Source of the DNA: an uncultured bacterium
GTDB taxonomy: Bacteria; Bacteroidota; Bacteroidia; Bacteroidales; UBA932
Assembly (NCBI GenBank): GCA_949300025.1
Contig: CASGCS010000024.1
Coordinates: 1 to 64,000, forward strand
Direction of reading: 5' to 3'
DNA length: 64,000 bases
Both the position numbers and the translations under genes were made by a program. Below, piece after piece: positions 38,901-46,403 of the stretch. The notes beneath the pieces were generated by a model. The model saw only the letters and a program-made list of their open reading frames with translations, was not told where the DNA came from and did no database searches. Numbering within the stretch: the first letter of the stretch is position 1; the number at the start of each line of letters is the position of its first letter.

Positions 38901-39212
38901 TATGCTACCGGCGGTTCATACAAGTATCTTGTAGACAACAATATTCCGGCAACCCGCGTCTACTGGCCAAGTGAAGAGGGAATGCAGCCCCAGGCAATGG
39001 ATCTGCTCAGGGAAAAGAAGATAGACATGGTTGTAAATATTCCAAAGAACCTCACGCAGGTAGAACTGGAAAACGGGTACAAGGTCCGCCGCGCAGCCGT
39101 AGACTTCAACATTCCACTTATAACCAACGCAAGGCTTGCAAGTGCGTTTATAAATGCCTTTTGTGTTATGCCTGTGGAGGAGATAAGTATCAAGGGGTGG
39201 GATGAATATTAA
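35997..39212 (+). CDS. carB: Carbamoyl-phosphate synthase large subunit
   Basis: The synthetase subunit, using two ATP and ammonia from CarA. Two homologous ATP-grasp halves are visible: the first from KVLLLGSGALKIGEAGEFDYSG with GYPVIIRAAYALGG, the second from IIVLGSGAYRIGSSVEFDW with FPVLVRPSYVLSG. The C-terminal MGS-like allosteric domain (~940-1071, LYATGGSYKYLVDN) follows. The open frame starts at a TTG two codons earlier (35991); the ATG at 35997 is preferred, giving 1071 residues. It is followed by a strong hairpin before the convergent phosphatase gene. Confidence 0.95.
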   Translation: MKKIEKVLLLGSGALKIGEAGEFDYSGSQALKAMREEGIKTVLINPNIATVQTSEGVADKIYFLPVTPYFVEQVIKRERPQGILLAFGGQTALNCGVELYRSGVLEKYDVQVLGTPVQAIMDTEDRELFVKKLDEINVKTIKSHAVENIEDAKAAASELGYPVIIRAAYALGGLGSGFCNNEDELEKLAQKAFTFSPQILVEKSLKGWKEIEYEIVRDRYNNCIAVCNMENFDPLGIHTGESIVVAPSQTLTNDEFHILREIAIKIVRHVGIVGECNVQYAFDPESEDYRVIEVNARLSRSSALASKATGYPLAFVAAKLGLGYGLFELKNSVTKNTPAFFEPALDYIVCKIPRWDLSKFHGVSREIGSSMKSVGEVMAIGRTFEEAIQKGLRMIGQGAHGFVANKEIKVEDIDKALREPTDNRIFVISKAFKAGYTIDQIHDLTKIDKWFLYKLYNIIITDRELYALNCETELSAELLRKAKCQGFSDFQIGRLIFKDKLDIDAAMAKIRRYRKFLNILPVVKQIDTLAAEFPAQTNYLYLTYNGTENDVEYKGDRKSIIVLGSGAYRIGSSVEFDWCSVNALKTIQNCGWRGVMINYNPETVSTDYDMCDRLYFDELTFERVMDIYELENPHGMVVSVGGQIPNNLALRLDEAKVPILGTSAMSIDNAEDRNRFSSTLDALEIDQPRWKELTTMDEVYDFVDNVGFPVLVRPSYVLSGAAMNVCSNKSELEQFLKLAANVSKKHPVVISEFIQNAKEIEFDAVASKGEIMAYAISEHIEFAGVHSGDATIQFPPQKLYVETARRIKKISRKIADALQISGPFNIQFLAKENDIKVIECNLRASRSFPFVSKVLKINFIDLATKIMIGEPVTKPSKSAFDLDYVGVKASQFSFSRLQKADPVLGVDMASTGEVGCLGDDSNEAILTAMLSVGHKVPKKNILLSTGDAKQKAELLGAAKKLADNGYSLYATGGSYKYLVDNNIPATRVYWPSEEGMQPQAMDLLREKKIDMVVNIPKNLTQVELENGYKVRRAAVDFNIPLITNARLASAFINAFCVMPVEEISIKGWDEY

Positions 39213-39273
39213 TTGGCGTGATAGCGGCAGTTCAACGCTCCTTCGCCCCGAACCTTGAGACCTTGTTATACTA

Positions 39274-39310
39274 GGGTATAGTTGCAGAAGAATCTCTGCA
39301 AACTATACCC
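39274..39310. terminator. Strong hairpin between carB and the phosphatase gene
   Basis: GGGTATAGTTGCAGA pairs with TCTGC-A-AACTATACCC (15 bp with one bulged A, 7-nt loop). It lies between the ends of convergent genes and probably stops transcription both ways, although the U-tract is poor. Confidence 0.65.
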
Positions 39311-39311
39311 T

Positions 39312-39791
39312 TCAATTATTCAGGAAATCCATGATTCCGGGCATTGCCTCTTCAAGCATGTCAAGGACTAATTCAAACCCTTTCGGTCCGCCGTAATATG
39401 GGTCAGGGACCTCGTCCATTTTATATTTGATGCGTTTCTCCCGTGAAAGGAATTCTGTCAGTTTATGAATTTTGGCCTGCTGCCTCCCATCTGCCGCAAC
39501 CCTTTTAAGGGCAGCCACATTTGAATTGTCCATTGCTACGATTATGTCGAATCTCTCGAAATCTTCGCGGCAGACCTGCCTTGCAATCGAATCTACTTTA
39601 TAACCGCGGGCCGCTGCAGCCGAGCGCATTCTGGCATCTGCCCTCTCTCCGGCGTGGTAATCTATTATGCCGGCAGAGTCCACGAAAAAACCGGCAGCCT
39701 CTCCCCGCTTTTCAAGAAAACTTTTCATTACCGCCTCCGCCGCTGCAGAGCGGCAGATATTCCCCATACAGACAAACAGTATATTCTTCAT
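39312..39791 (-). CDS. Low-molecular-weight protein-tyrosine phosphatase
   Basis: A 159-residue cytoplasmic phosphatase. The P-loop CX5R is C8 to R14 in VCMGNICRS, and the acid DP motif with tyrosine is DPYYGG near the C-terminus; D52-type variable loop residues also appear. In Bacteroidetes such enzymes remove phosphate from tyrosine, often on BY-kinases of capsule systems, though no capsule gene lies nearby. It is 8 nt after rmuC, so the two are co-transcribed. It ends against the hairpin shared with carB. Confidence 0.93.
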   Translation of the reverse strand: MKNILFVCMGNICRSAAAEAVMKSFLEKRGEAAGFFVDSAGIIDYHAGERADARMRSAAAARGYKVDSIARQVCREDFERFDIIVAMDNSNVAALKRVAADGRQQAKIHKLTEFLSREKRIKYKMDEVPDPYYGGPKGFELVLDMLEEAMPGIMDFLNN

Positions 39792-39799
39792 TCCATATT

Positions 39800-41101
39800 C
39801 TATTCGTTGCTATCGCCCAGCAGTCGGTCTGCTGCTGCGGAATCCAGACTCTCCACACCTTTGAGCTTGCGCTGTATCATCCTTGTCCTGGTACCTACAA
39901 GATTGTCCATTTCGCTGAGTCCATCCTGAATCTTGCCTTTCGCCTTCTCCAGAATTCCGCCGAACTTTTCGAACTCTGTCTTTACAGCTCCCAGAGTCTC
40001 CCATACTTCGCTGCTGCGCTTCTGAATTGCAAGCGTCTTGAAGCCCATCTGAAGGCTGTTGAGAATTGCGGCAAGAGTGGTGGGGCCTGTAACTATGACG
40101 TTATAATTCTTCTGGAGGCTCTCGAGCAGGTCGGCCTTTCTTACCACTTCCGCATATATTCCCTCGAACGGGAGAAACATAATGGCAAAATTGGTGGTAT
40201 GCGGAGGATCTATATATTTTGTACTTATATCCTTGGCATTTGCCTTGATGGCCGAATCCAGCTCTTTTTGTGCAGCCTCTATGACGGCCTGTTCGCCGGT
40301 GTCATAGGCATTCTGCAGTTTTTCATATACATCCTTGGGAAATTTTGCATCTATAGGTAGCCAGATAAACGGGATGGAATCACTGTTGCCGGGAAGTTTT
40401 ACGGCAAATTCTACAATGTCGCGGCTTCCCTTCCTGGGAATTACATTGGCTGAGAACTGTTCAGGGGCAAGGATATTTTCCAACAGCATCTGCAACTGAA
40501 CCTCACCGAATCCGCCGCGCATCTTCACATTGCTCAGAACCTTCTTCAGACCTCCTACATCCTGGGCAAGATTCTTCATCTCGCCCAAACCCTGCTGGAC
40601 TTCGTTCAACTGCTTGCCGACAGTTTCAAAACTCTTGCCCAACCTTTCGGAGAGCGTCTTGTCCAGTTTCTCCTCCACTGTCGCACGGATATGCTCCAGT
40701 TTTTCATTTGAACGGGCAATAAGTTCGTTCTGGGTCTTGTCAAGGGCAGCCAGCCGCTCGTTCTGGAATTTTTCAAGACTTTCGAATTTTGCAGTTATAA
40801 CCTTGTTGGTTAGTTCGTTGTTTTTGTCGAAAGTCTCACGGAACTCTCTGAACGAACCCTCCAGGGTTTCACGCTGCTGCTTCTGCTGCAGGTAGAGTTC
40901 CTCCTTGATTTGCGAAATCATGCGTACAAGATCGTCCTTGAGTGCAGACTGCAGGTTCCTGCTCTCCTCTCTCACTGTTTTTTCCAGCTCATCTGTCTTA
41001 AGAGAAGACTGCACGCTCTTCATTCTTTTAAGGGTCACGGCAATGAGAAATATCTGAACCGCTGCAAGCAGAATTGTCAAAACCAATATAGCGTATATCA
41101 T
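39800..41101 (-). CDS. rmuC: DNA recombination protein RmuC
   Basis: A 433-residue membrane-anchored RmuC, which limits DNA inversions at short inverted repeats. One N-terminal transmembrane helix (~2-25) is followed by a long coiled coil (~30-200; repeated Glu/Lys/Gln heptads) and the endonuclease-like core with MRGGFGEVQLQMLLENIL, PIDAKFPKD and FEGIYAEVVRK. The frame is open upstream to 41140, but that region carries a -7 box (41120-41127), so I chose the ATG at 41099-41101. It is followed by the phosphatase gene after 8 nt. Invertible capsule promoters make RmuC of interest in Bacteroidales. Confidence 0.92.
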   Translation of the reverse strand: MIYAILVLTILLAAVQIFLIAVTLKRMKSVQSSLKTDELEKTVREESRNLQSALKDDLVRMISQIKEELYLQQKQQRETLEGSFREFRETFDKNNELTNKVITAKFESLEKFQNERLAALDKTQNELIARSNEKLEHIRATVEEKLDKTLSERLGKSFETVGKQLNEVQQGLGEMKNLAQDVGGLKKVLSNVKMRGGFGEVQLQMLLENILAPEQFSANVIPRKGSRDIVEFAVKLPGNSDSIPFIWLPIDAKFPKDVYEKLQNAYDTGEQAVIEAAQKELDSAIKANAKDISTKYIDPPHTTNFAIMFLPFEGIYAEVVRKADLLESLQKNYNVIVTGPTTLAAILNSLQMGFKTLAIQKRSSEVWETLGAVKTEFEKFGGILEKAKGKIQDGLSEMDNLVGTRTRMIQRKLKGVESLDSAAADRLLGDSNE

Positions 41102-41119
41102 AACAGGATTTGTTTCCCG

Positions 41120-41127
41120 CAAAAATA
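41120..41127 (-). promoter_or_regulatory. Probable -7 box for rmuC
   Basis: TATTTTTG on the minus strand, 18 nt before the chosen ATG. No good -33 box. It overlaps the end of the preceding same-strand gene spacing and excludes the longer rmuC start. Confidence 0.45.
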
Positions 41128-41136
41128 GGATTTTTA

Positions 41137-41862
41137 TCAAAGAATCTGAAATTTCAGGCCGAAAGAGAGGCGCAGGTAATCCTTGGGAGAGAGATACCTG
41201 TTAGTAAATGCGCTTATTACATACAAATCGCAGGAACTTATCTCATAAAACGCTGTAATTGATCTTGCAAAAAACCTTTTCTGGTGAGGGATTTCAAAGG
41301 TAATCCGTTCTCCTATGAACAGATGCGTCCGTATACGTGTGGAAAAACCGTAATATCCGCTCGGGTACCGGCTCGGCTCGCGCGTCCAGAAATTGTTGTC
41401 AAGCACGGTGTTGAAATAGAGGCCGCACGAGAAGGGTTCGAATGAAAAACTGTCGTTGAGCCGTATGCTCCATGGAATATAGTTCTGTTTGAGAGTCAAA
41501 GTCGCCTTTGCATTGTCTGAATTGTATTTAGGGATTATTCCTATGAAAATGTCTGTCTCCCACTGCCTGCGCCTGCCATAGTCCCATCCTGCTCCGAAAG
41601 AGATGAGCCCCATGTCGCCGTACATCTGGATTTTGGAATATGAAGGCACGCTGTTGCGGTAGCGCCGCACACGTCTGTCGTATCTTTCAGAACGCTTTAT
41701 TTTTGACTTCTTCTCAGACAGATGCATGGTTATACTGTCATGTGCGAGTTCAACAAGCATATCGCAAGGCATGCTCCGGCAGTGTCTACCCTCTCCGCAG
41801 CAGACAAGCGGAAAAAGCATCAGAACGAAAAAAAGAATATATTCAGAATTCGACAGCTTCAT
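41137..41862 (-). CDS. Exported envelope protein of unknown function
   Basis: A 241-residue exported protein. The frame is open to 41946, but the ATG at 41860-41862 gives a good signal sequence (EYILFFVLMLFPLVCCG); cysteines C22-C23 make it a possible lipoprotein. The basic stretch after residue 50 is followed by beta-rich sequence with many aromatic residues (SFGAGWDYGRRRQWETDIFIG, then YLRLSFGLKFQIL at the end), as in a small outer-membrane barrel. It overlaps the upstream phosphoesterase gene by 20 nt, so the two are coupled. I do not recognise a defined family. Confidence 0.65.
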   Translation of the reverse strand: MKLSNSEYILFFVLMLFPLVCCGEGRHCRSMPCDMLVELAHDSITMHLSEKKSKIKRSERYDRRVRRYRNSVPSYSKIQMYGDMGLISFGAGWDYGRRRQWETDIFIGIIPKYNSDNAKATLTLKQNYIPWSIRLNDSFSFEPFSCGLYFNTVLDNNFWTREPSRYPSGYYGFSTRIRTHLFIGERITFEIPHQKRFFARSITAFYEISSCDLYVISAFTNRYLSPKDYLRLSFGLKFQIL

Positions 41863-42655
41863 ATTCGTAGCCTTTTTCGCTGACAGTAAACAGCAGATAA
41901 ACGCGTTTTTTAATATTGGGACACTGGTAACGGTAATAATGGACACCGTTAGAGAGAGACTCCTCCGCCGTCAGAGCATGGGTGTGCCCGAAAATATAAA
42001 ACTGCAAACCGGGAAAAAGAGTGGTGTAATATTCGAATACCTTCTCTACATTGTTGTTGAAGACATCGCTTCCCGGAGCGGCATGCATGATAAAGGCAGT
42101 TCTCTTGACATTGTCAGGCATGTTGTCAAGCTGGAACTGCATGAAATTGAAATCCGGTACAGGTTCTGAGTAGTCATATTCAAGTGCATTCGTATTCAGG
42201 CAGACGAATCTCATGTCTGCGGCAGTAAAGAAGAAATTTGTCTGGCCGTAAATTTCCCTGAAAGCATCCTTTCCCGTACCCAGACAGTCGTGGTTTCCTA
42301 TCGTGCAGACATACGGGACCTTCAACCTGTTCAGAATGTCTCTCATAAGCATGAATTCATCTGTAAGCCCGAAATCGGCCTGGTCTCCGCAGTGTATTAC
42401 AAAGTCTATGTCATTTCTCGCGTTTATGGCCTTCACTGCATCTTCCGTCTCGTCGTACCAGCGTTGTGTATCGCTGATTACCGCAAAAGTGAAACTGCTT
42501 TTCCCCTCCAGCGAAGCCTCTATCCTGACAATATTCTTCTTGTTTATATCCCTTTCCCCGCTTATCACAGTGTCGTACGGGTGTACTTCTATCATACTGC
42601 ACGAGCAGAGCAGGCAGAAAAACAGCAGGACGGTCTGAATGGTTGTCACTCTCAT
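41843..42655 (-). CDS. Lipoprotein metallophosphoesterase
   Basis: A 270-residue calcineurin-like phosphoesterase exported as a lipoprotein (signal peptide with cysteine in LLCSCSM, ~residue 17-19). Metal motifs are AVISDTQ (Gln where most have His), HCGDQAD, GNHD, MHAAPGS and GHTHA. The first motif change is seen in periplasmic members. Substrate could be a phosphate ester in the periplasm or at the surface. It overlaps the downstream envelope gene by 20 nt. Divergent from the MarR gene; the 150-nt gap holds the MarR promoter. Confidence 0.85.
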   Translation of the reverse strand: MRVTTIQTVLLFFCLLCSCSMIEVHPYDTVISGERDINKKNIVRIEASLEGKSSFTFAVISDTQRWYDETEDAVKAINARNDIDFVIHCGDQADFGLTDEFMLMRDILNRLKVPYVCTIGNHDCLGTGKDAFREIYGQTNFFFTAADMRFVCLNTNALEYDYSEPVPDFNFMQFQLDNMPDNVKRTAFIMHAAPGSDVFNNNVEKVFEYYTTLFPGLQFYIFGHTHALTAEESLSNGVHYYRYQCPNIKKRVYLLFTVSEKGYEYEAVEF

Positions 42656-42740
42656 AAAGGATTTTCACGAAGATTTTTCTGAATAGATAACGCCGCCACC
42701 TCCCTATATGTTCAATCAGGAAGGAATATTTCACGCATTA

Positions 42741-42771
42741 TTTGCACACTTGATGCTTTTGACTATCTTTG
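42741..42771 (+). promoter_or_regulatory. Promoter of the MarR-Hdr-like operon
   Basis: TTTG (42741-42744), 19 nt, TATCTTTG (42764-42771): a full match. A small dyad GGTA-T-TACC at 42793-42801, between the expected start site and the MarR ATG, is a weak candidate for MarR binding. Confidence 0.75.
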
Positions 42772-42808
42772 CAGACTGAAAAATTAGTAAAAGGTATTAC
42801 CATAATAT

Positions 42809-43267
42809 ATGATACTGAATAAGCAATTGGGAGTTTTTCTGAATTTTGTCCACAACAGGTTCAAGAAATATATGACGGCATTTTTTCAGGAAGGCGGTTG
42901 CAATATAACTCCGGAGCAGTTTCTGCTGCTCGACGCACTCTGGGACATGGGTGTAATGTCGCAACAGAAGATTGCCGACACAATGCTCAAAGACAAGAAC
43001 TCAGTTGTAAAGCTTGTCGACGGCCTGGAGAAAAGAGGTCTTGTAAGAAGAATAGCGGACAGCGAAGACAGAAGGCAGAATCTCATTGAGATAACACCAA
43101 AGGCAATGGCCATGAAAGAGAAGGTGACCGAACTGGCCATAAATTCAGTAGACCTCATAACCAAGGATATTTCAAAGGATGATTTGCATATTTTCATTAA
43201 CGTGCTCTCCAAAATGGCGGAGAACATGAACGAAAAGGTCAATCTGTTAAAAATCTGTGAAAAATAG
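42809..43267 (+). CDS. MarR-family transcriptional regulator
   Basis: A 152-residue winged-helix regulator. The recognition region reads MSQQKIADTMLKDKNSVVKLVDGLEKRGLVRR, and the wing IADSEDRRQNLIEIT carries the usual DxR. Helices at both ends form the dimer. It is the first gene of an operon with five redox genes; the next gene begins 1 nt after its stop. MarR proteins commonly repress their own operon and respond to small aromatic compounds or to thiol oxidation; there is a single Cys near the C-terminus and one at CNIT near residue 31. The ligand is unknown. Confidence 0.92.
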   Translation: MILNKQLGVFLNFVHNRFKKYMTAFFQEGGCNITPEQFLLLDALWDMGVMSQQKIADTMLKDKNSVVKLVDGLEKRGLVRRIADSEDRRQNLIEITPKAMAMKEKVTELAINSVDLITKDISKDDLHIFINVLSKMAENMNEKVNLLKICEK

Positions 43268-43268
43268 T

Positions 43269-43964
43269 ATGGGAAAGTTATACGATAGACTTTTGCAGGA
43301 TTACCGCATAAAAGAGGGGTTGAAGGCCTGCATAAATTGCGGAACATGCACGGCAATCTGTCCGGCAGCCGAATTTTACAAATACGACCCCAGGAAAATA
43401 GTGGATACCGTACAGTCGCAAAACGACGAGGAGATAGAAAAGCTGCTCAAAAGCGAAACGATATGGTATTGCGGCGAGTGTATGTCATGCATGACACGCT
43501 GCCCGAGGAAAAACGCTCCCGGCATGGTTATCATGGCCCTGCGCAGCCTCTCCATAGAGATGGGCTATTTTGTGGAATCAGAAAAGGGAAGGCAGCAATA
43601 TGCCATAAACAAAGTAATGTGCAGCAATATTCTCAAGTACGGATATTGCGTATACCCCAGAACCTTTACCTCCAAAATGCATCCTGAAGCGGGAAAGATA
43701 TGGGAATGGGAAGAGAAAAATTTCGACGATGTCTACGGCCGGCTGGGAGCCAATCTCGACGGTGAAGGTTGCGGTGCGCTCAGAAAAATCCCGCAGGAAG
43801 ATCTGGATGAACTCAAGCGTATATTCGACATTACGGGTGCGACCCGCAGAAATGAAATAATAAACGAACTCTCCATGAAAAAGGCTAAGGAGATGGGCCT
43901 TGACGAAGAGGAGTATTTTACAAAGGTTTTTGAGCAGACAGAGAAAGACCATCTTAACAGATAA
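43269..43964 (+). CDS. HdrC-like 4Fe-4S dicluster protein
   Basis: A 231-residue cytoplasmic electron carrier like heterodisulfide reductase subunit C. Two cluster motifs are present: CINCGTCTAICP and CGECMSCMTRCP, each CxxCxxCxxxCP. It should pass electrons between the flavoprotein (HdrA-like) and the HdrB-like subunit. The frame begins at a GTG at 43257, inside the MarR gene; the ATG at 43269 is preferred. It is followed by the HdrB-like gene after 5 nt. The C-terminal ~110 residues are longer than in methanogen HdrC and unassigned. Confidence 0.88.
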   Translation: MGKLYDRLLQDYRIKEGLKACINCGTCTAICPAAEFYKYDPRKIVDTVQSQNDEEIEKLLKSETIWYCGECMSCMTRCPRKNAPGMVIMALRSLSIEMGYFVESEKGRQQYAINKVMCSNILKYGYCVYPRTFTSKMHPEAGKIWEWEEKNFDDVYGRLGANLDGEGCGALRKIPQEDLDELKRIFDITGATRRNEIINELSMKKAKEMGLDEEEYFTKVFEQTEKDHLNR

Positions 43965-43969
43965 ATCTC

Positions 43970-45037
43970 ATGATATACGAAGGAAAACAGAAAATCTGGT
44001 CTGAATACCAGAAAGATATACCCGACGATCACTATTTTTACGTAAGAAGTTGCATAAGGCAGAGTTTTTTCCCGGCATCAGAAAAAGTATTTCTTGATAT
44101 TGCCAGAAACAAACTTGGCAAGGACTTTTTTGAGACCGAGCACCATACCACATGCGGAGGCATTGCCTACCATTCCGATGCAATTCCCCAGGAGACATCC
44201 ATGACAATCATCGCCCGTCAGTTTGCCCTGATGCACAAATACGGTTACCAGAACTATGTGTGCTCATGCATAACTTCGTTCGGGCTTTATACCGAAACAC
44301 TTGAGACATGGAGGGAGTTTCCCGAACTCGAGGCCAGGATAAAGGAAAACCTATGGAAATCCTGCAAGTTGGAATTTGCAAAGCCAAAATATCTGGCCCA
44401 CGCAAGCGACCTTATATATAAATTCAGGAATCAGATAGCCTCGCAGGCAAAATTCAAGCTTATTGAGAAGAAGACAGGGCGTCCGCTGAGAGTGGTAGAA
44501 CACATAGGGTGCCATTATGCCAAGATGTTCCCCTCAAAGGGGTTTGGCGGCGCCGAATATCCGTATGTGCTCGCCGGCATGATTGAAGCATGGGGAGGCG
44601 AAGTCATAGACTACCCCGAAAGAAGGCACTGCTGCGGATTCGGATTCAGACAGTATCTTGTAAAGAGCAACAGGGGCTACTCCCTCTCAAACACCCACAA
44701 GAAATTCGAATCCATGGAACCCTACAAACCCGACATGATTATAACAAACTGTCCGGGCTGCCCTTATTTCCTTGACAGGTGGCAATATGTCATCTCCGAA
44801 ATAGAGGGAAAGACCTATGGAGAGAACGGACACGGCATACCGGTCTTCACTTATGAAGAGGTTGCAGGCCTTGTACTAGGGTACGATCCGTGGGATCTGG
44901 GGCTTCAGGTACATCAGGTAAGTGTGGAGCCGCTTCTTGACAAAATGGGCGTTCCATACGACCCGCAAATGAAATATAAAGGAAAAAACAACAAGGATAT
45001 AGGACGGCCGGAGCTTCCCACATGCGCCTGCCTCTAA
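43970..45037 (+). CDS. HdrB-like (CCG-domain) protein
   Basis: A 355-residue protein with the two cysteine-rich (CCG) domains of HdrB, which in methanogens hold non-cubane clusters that cleave a disulfide. The second domain is complete: IGCHYAKMF, HCCGFGFRQ and NCPGCPYF. The first has only a single cysteine where the CCG pair is expected (TTCGGIAYHSD), so perhaps only one cluster is full. It follows the HdrC-like gene by 5 nt and precedes the flavoprotein by 15 nt. The true electron acceptor in a non-methanogen is not known; a disulfide or other thiol compound is possible. Confidence 0.87.
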   Translation: MIYEGKQKIWSEYQKDIPDDHYFYVRSCIRQSFFPASEKVFLDIARNKLGKDFFETEHHTTCGGIAYHSDAIPQETSMTIIARQFALMHKYGYQNYVCSCITSFGLYTETLETWREFPELEARIKENLWKSCKLEFAKPKYLAHASDLIYKFRNQIASQAKFKLIEKKTGRPLRVVEHIGCHYAKMFPSKGFGGAEYPYVLAGMIEAWGGEVIDYPERRHCCGFGFRQYLVKSNRGYSLSNTHKKFESMEPYKPDMIITNCPGCPYFLDRWQYVISEIEGKTYGENGHGIPVFTYEEVAGLVLGYDPWDLGLQVHQVSVEPLLDKMGVPYDPQMKYKGKNNKDIGRPELPTCACL

Positions 45038-45052
45038 CAGAAAATTCACTAT

Positions 45053-46072
45053 ATGAACAAAAACGTAATGGTTATAGGCGGAGGCCCGTGCGGGCTGGAA
45101 GCCTCGGCACAACTCCATAAGATGGGATACAACGTTATCCTTATCGAAAAAGAAAAACAACTCGGCGGACACCTTGCCAAATGGGACAGACTCTTTCCGG
45201 AAGGGATACCGGCCAGGGAGGTGCTCGACACTCTCATAGAGAGGATAAACGGAGTCAAATGCTTTACCGAAACCGAAGTCGTCTCCATAAACCTTCTCGA
45301 CAAGGAGTACAACGTAATCCTTTCAAACGGCATTACCGTACTTTCCAAAGCGGTGCTCATGACCAGCGGATTTGACCTTTTCCCTGCGGAAAAGAAAGAG
45401 GAATACGGTTACGGCATATACGACAGGGTCATAACCAATGCAGACCTTGAAAACTATTTCGCATCGAAAAACGATGCAAGGATTGTGGAAAATCCCAAAA
45501 GGATAGGGTTCGTGCATTGCGTAGGCTCCAGAGATGAAAAGGCCGGGAACCGGCATTGCTCCAAGGTCTGCTGCGCCACGGCTGTAAAGCAGGCCTGCGA
45601 GATAAAGGAGCTTTTCCCCGATGCGGAAGTCTTCTGCTTCTATATGGATTTGAGAATGTTCGGCAGGGGATATGAAGACATGTACCTCAAGGCCCAAAGA
45701 GATTACGGAATAAGGTTTATCCGCGGCCGTGTATCAGAAGTTTCCGAGACTCTCGACCGGCAGGTGGTTGTCAAGGCGGAAGATACGCTAAGCGGAAAGC
45801 CCCTGAAGGTTACCCTCGATTTGCTTGTGCTGATGGCCGGGATGCAGAATTCGCAGGCCGGAATCAAGGTCGGAAACAAGATTGGGATGAGAAGGTCTGA
45901 AGACGGATTCTTTACCACAAAGGGCTCTATCCTTTCACTGCAGGAGTGCGACAAGGCCGGAATTTTCTATGCCGGAGCCTGCACAGGGCCGAAGACGCTC
46001 CCCGACACCCTGAATGAAGCCAGGGCCGCGGCAATATCTGTTCACAACTATTTCTACAATACGGAAATTTAA
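45053..46072 (+). CDS. HdrA/QmoA-like FAD oxidoreductase subunit
   Basis: A 339-residue FAD protein. The nucleotide-binding motif is VIGGGPCGLEAS near the N-terminus; HCVGSRDEKAGNRHCSKVCC is the cysteine block shared by HdrA and QmoA, and a second flavin segment IFYAGACTGPKTLPDTLNEA ends the protein. It lacks the extra N- and C-terminal cluster domains of methanogen HdrA (about 650 residues) and is nearer to QmoA in size. It should be the flavin hub of the complex encoded by its neighbours. It stops 1 nt before the small ferredoxin-like gene. Confidence 0.88.
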   Translation: MNKNVMVIGGGPCGLEASAQLHKMGYNVILIEKEKQLGGHLAKWDRLFPEGIPAREVLDTLIERINGVKCFTETEVVSINLLDKEYNVILSNGITVLSKAVLMTSGFDLFPAEKKEEYGYGIYDRVITNADLENYFASKNDARIVENPKRIGFVHCVGSRDEKAGNRHCSKVCCATAVKQACEIKELFPDAEVFCFYMDLRMFGRGYEDMYLKAQRDYGIRFIRGRVSEVSETLDRQVVVKAEDTLSGKPLKVTLDLLVLMAGMQNSQAGIKVGNKIGMRRSEDGFFTTKGSILSLQECDKAGIFYAGACTGPKTLPDTLNEARAAAISVHNYFYNTEI

Positions 46073-46073
46073 G

Positions 46074-46403
46074 ATGGATTTCGGTTTCTCATTATCTCCA
46101 AGTTCCAGAATAGATCTGGACCTGTTCGACAGGGAAAAGTTCAGACAGTTGACAGAACTGGAACCCGATGTGCTCAAGTGTATGGCGTGCGGTTCGTGCA
46201 CGGCGACATGCACGGCCGGGAAGTTTGCAAAAAACAGCCTGCGGAGCGCCATCCTCTACCTGCAGAACGGGCAAAGTGCGCAGGCGCTCGAATATCTGAA
46301 GCCATGTATGCTCTGCGGCAAATGTTTCATGGTCTGTCCGCGCGGAATAAATACGCGGCATCTGATACTGTCAATCCTTAAAATATACGGTGACGCAAAA
46401 TGA
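46074..46403 (+). CDS. Small HdrC-like 4Fe-4S dicluster protein
   Basis: A 109-residue protein with two cluster motifs, CMACGSCTATCTAG and CMLCGKCFMVCP, each CxxCxxCxxxC. The first lacks the usual final proline. The frame is open from 46014 inside the flavoprotein gene; the ATG at 46074, 1 nt after that gene's stop, is preferred. It ends with a 4-nt overlap on the membrane-subunit gene. It is a second HdrC-like carrier, a candidate link between the flavin subunit and the membrane subunit. Confidence 0.85.
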   Translation: MDFGFSLSPSSRIDLDLFDREKFRQLTELEPDVLKCMACGSCTATCTAGKFAKNSLRSAILYLQNGQSAQALEYLKPCMLCGKCFMVCPRGINTRHLILSILKIYGDAK

